From Ceratotherium simum simum (lineage: Eukaryota; Chordata; Mammalia; Perissodactyla; Rhinocerotidae), in the NCBI RefSeq assembly GCF_000283155.1, contig NW_004454170.1, positions 13,493,858 through 13,557,857 on the forward strand: DNA of 64,000 nucleotides, written 5' to 3'. Position numbers and translations under genes: made by a program. Every line of letters begins with the position of its first letter. The first letter of the stretch is position 1. A model generated the notes under the pieces. The model had not been told where the DNA came from and searched no databases. It saw only the letters and a list, made by a program, of their open reading frames with translations. Below, piece after piece: positions 61,630 through 64,000 of the stretch.

Positions 61630-63220
61630 GTGACAGCAGGGAACTAACCTAATTTGGGGATCAGGAGGAGGAAGTGACATTTAAGAAGATACTTGAAATA
61701 TGACCAGGAATAAACTAAATAGAAGACAGGGAATGGGTGAGTCTTCCGGAAACAAGGCACAACATATATACAAAGGCCCAAAATGGGAAAAAGACATGGC
61801 ACCTAGAAGGCTGGTATGACCAGAATTTGAAGAGCAAGGTTGAGGGGCTGGCAGAGGATTCAAGGACTAAGCAACGAGAAGATCCTATAGGGTCTTCCGG
61901 GCATTATTAAAATGCTGAAATACAGCCTAAGGGATGGGAAGCTGAAGAGTGGCTTAATAAAAAATTAATTTAAAAGATATCAGTCTGGCCACAGTGGAGA
62001 GAACTGATGAGAAGGCTAGAAAGACCAGGTAGGAGACTACTGCTGTAGTATACGCAAAAGATTATGGTAGCTATGCCTAGGATAGTGTCAGAAAGGATCA
62101 AGAAAAGCGAATGGATCCCCAGCTATTTTGTAGGTAGAATCTTCAGGAGTTGATGTTTTGAGGGTGAGGTTTAAGGAAGAGGAGAAGTCAGGGATGACAC
62201 CCATTTTTCTTGCTTGAACAATGGGTAGACTGGTGACTCCCTTTACTGAGACAGAAATCACTACAGCAGGAACACACTTTTGGAAAAGATAATGAGCTCA
62301 GTTATATACATGTTGTCTTAGGGTGACTATTAGACATTTGTATCTATGAGAAGCAGATATTTTGATAGAAGGGTCTGGAGTTCTTGAGGGGGCCCTGGCT
62401 GGAGATAAAAATTTGGAAACTATTTGCACATAGTATCTGAAATTTGGGAATGCATGAAATCACCAGAGAGTGGGAAGAGAACAAAGTCTAGAGCTTGGAA
62501 AATTAAAGTGTAATAGTTGAGCAGAGGATGAGGAACCAGACAACTAGGAATGAGAGCAACTAGGAAAGGCAAGGTATAAAAAGCAGTGTGGGTGTCACAA
62601 AAGCCAAAGGAAGAGATTTTTTTTTTTTTTTTGGCGAGGAAGATTGGCCCTGAGCTAACATCTGTTGCCAATCTTCCCCTTTTTGCTTGAGGAAGATTGT
62701 CCCTGAGCTAACATCTATGCCATTCTTCCTCTACTTTATATATGGGATGTAGCCACAGCATGGTTTGATGAGCGGTGAACAGGTCCGCACCCGGGATCCG
62801 AACCTGCGAACTTAACTACTATGCCACCGGGCTGGCCCCTTAAGGAAGAGAAGTTTTGAAAAAGATAGTGGCCAAGAACATCAAATGCTCAGACGTAAGA
62901 AAGACGAAGCCTGGAAAGTGCCTATTGGGCTTATTAATAAGGATATCATTTATGAACTCAGTGAGTAGTTTCACTGAGTTGTGGAGGTGAAACTCAAAAT
63001 ACAGTGGTGGGAGGAGTGAGTGGGAGTGAGGAAATGGACATTAAATATATACAACTATTAGGGAATGTTGCTTTGAAATGGGGGGAAAAGCTAGGGAGGT
63101 AGCTGAAGAGAAAGATTAGGTCTAAGGGATACTTTTATTTTTTTTAAGAGGGAAGAGACAAGCAAATTTAAGTGCTCCTGGGAAGGAGCAAGTAAAGAGT
63201 GAGAACTTCAATATTTGAAA
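61630..63220 (-). mobile_element. L2 remnant split by an ERE
   Basis: ctggctggagataaaaattt, ggaatgcatgaaatcaccag and gagagtgggaagagaacaaa are the reverse complement of the L2 region at and after the RT active site; ggaagaggagaagtcaggga is another part. An ERE interrupts it at 62617. Confidence 0.5.
62617..62841 (-). mobile_element. ERE SINE inserted in an L2
   Basis: Has the gaggaagattggccctgagc body, a B-box-like ggttcggatcc and a long terminal A tract on the minus strand. The duplication aaggaagaga is at 62607-62616 and 62842-62851. Confidence 0.92.
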
Positions 63221-63477
63221 GGAGGAGAGGAGACTGGGAGATTTTTGAGGAGGCAGTGGCCAGGGATCTCTAGAGTCAAGTTAGTCTGGCCTTTGGAAGG
63301 TAGAGGTATGCTTCCATCTTTTGTTGCAATAGGGGAAAGGAAGAAATGGCAACAACAGATGAAGTTAATATTCTCATTGTGATGGTAGGAATTTGAGGTG
63401 GTTTCTGGGATATGCCTTCTCTTTTCCCTGTAAAACAGGAGGTGAGAGCATTTACTGAGAGAAAGTGAGAGGGGGCT

Positions 63478-63858
63478 GTTATGGACTGAATGTTTGCATT
63501 CCCCCCCCCAATTCATATACTAAAGCCCTAACTTCCAGTGTGGCTGTATTTGGAGATGGGGCCTTAAAGGAAGTAATTAGGGTTGAATGAGGTCAGAAGG
63601 GTGGGGCCCTGATCCTATAGGATTAGCATCCTTATAAGAAGAGACACCAGAGAACTTACTCTCTTTCTTCAGTAGAAAGGCTTTGTAGGACAAAGTGGCT
63701 GTCTGCAATCCAGGAAGAGCCTTCACCAGAAACTGAACCTTGCTGGAACCCTGATCTTGGACTATCCAGCCTCCAGAATGGTAGGAAAATTAATTTCTGT
63801 TGTGTAAGCAATGCAGTCTCTGGTATTTTGTTACAGCAGCCCAAGTAGATTAAGACAG
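63478..63858 (+). mobile_element. MLT1-like MaLR solo LTR
   Basis: Starts gttatggactgaatgtttgc, has tatttggagatggggcctta, ctgatcttggactatccagc and aattaatttctgttgtgtaa, and ends gcagcccaagtagattaaga. This is the order of an MLT1-type LTR of the ERVL-MaLR group. No internal viral sequence is attached. Confidence 0.7.
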
Positions 63859-64000
63859 GAGCCATCTAACATTTGAGGAGAGGGGTGAAGGTGTGAGGGA
63901 GTCACTATGGAGAAGAGACAAGAGAGGAGCCCCAGGCAGCATGGAGGGCCCAGGTCAAGCTGATATATGTGAATTGATAATGACACCAATACTCCTGACT

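Larger units (their letters stand above)
60176..64000 (-). other. HMCN1: HMCN1 upstream intron (partial)
   Basis: No Ig half with Cys, Trp and flanking splice sites is visible on the minus strand here. The stretch 60176-61120 shows nothing I recognise. The rest holds MIR and L2 relics, an ERE and an MLT1-like LTR, listed separately. Confidence 0.7.

Noticed and set aside
1..64000. A new multi-gene biological system
   Set aside because: All coding evidence belongs to one known gene or to transposable elements; nothing else on either strand has coding or structural support.

Overview
The window is vertebrate nuclear DNA from a perissodactyl, most likely a horse or other Equus. It is AT-rich and intron-dominated. 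It carries six nearly complete copies of the tRNA-derived equine SINE (ERE), each flanked by a target-site duplication, together with recent L1 copies and many old L1, L2 and MIR remnants.

The only gene I can support is HMCN1 (hemicentin-1) on the minus strand, so transcription runs from high to low coordinates. I can place 32 internal exons between 60175 and 5498. Every one has a GT donor and an AG acceptor, and their phases chain without a break: 5,040 coding bases, 1,680 codons, no frameshift or stop. In order they encode 17 I-set immunoglobulin domains (W1 to W17) and then two thrombospondin type 1 repeats. Human HMCN1 has 44 Ig domains followed by six TSP1 repeats (from memory), so W1 to W17 should be Ig 28 to 44 and the TSP1 repeats the first two of six. 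Neither the start nor the stop codon is in the window.

Layout, in gene order. 64000-60176 is an upstream intron with L2, MIR, ERE and an MLT1-like LTR. 60175-50488 holds W1 to W6 in 11 fairly close exons. A 7.8 kb intron (50487-42694) holds a 2.4 kb L1 and L2 relics. 42693-25933 holds W7 to W12 and a second young L1. 22655-6800 holds W13 to W17, with longer introns carrying L2, a Tc/mariner-like element and EREs. 5972-5498 holds the two TSP1 exons. 5497-1 is the next intron, mostly old L1 and MIR.

The product is a very large extracellular matrix protein, and these exons build part of its rod-like Ig stack and the start of its TSP1 segment. I found no second gene, RNA gene, CRISPR array or novel multi-gene system. 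The points worth a second look are the exon architecture of the Ig repeats, the placement and orientation of young retrotransposons, and a few tandem duplications.
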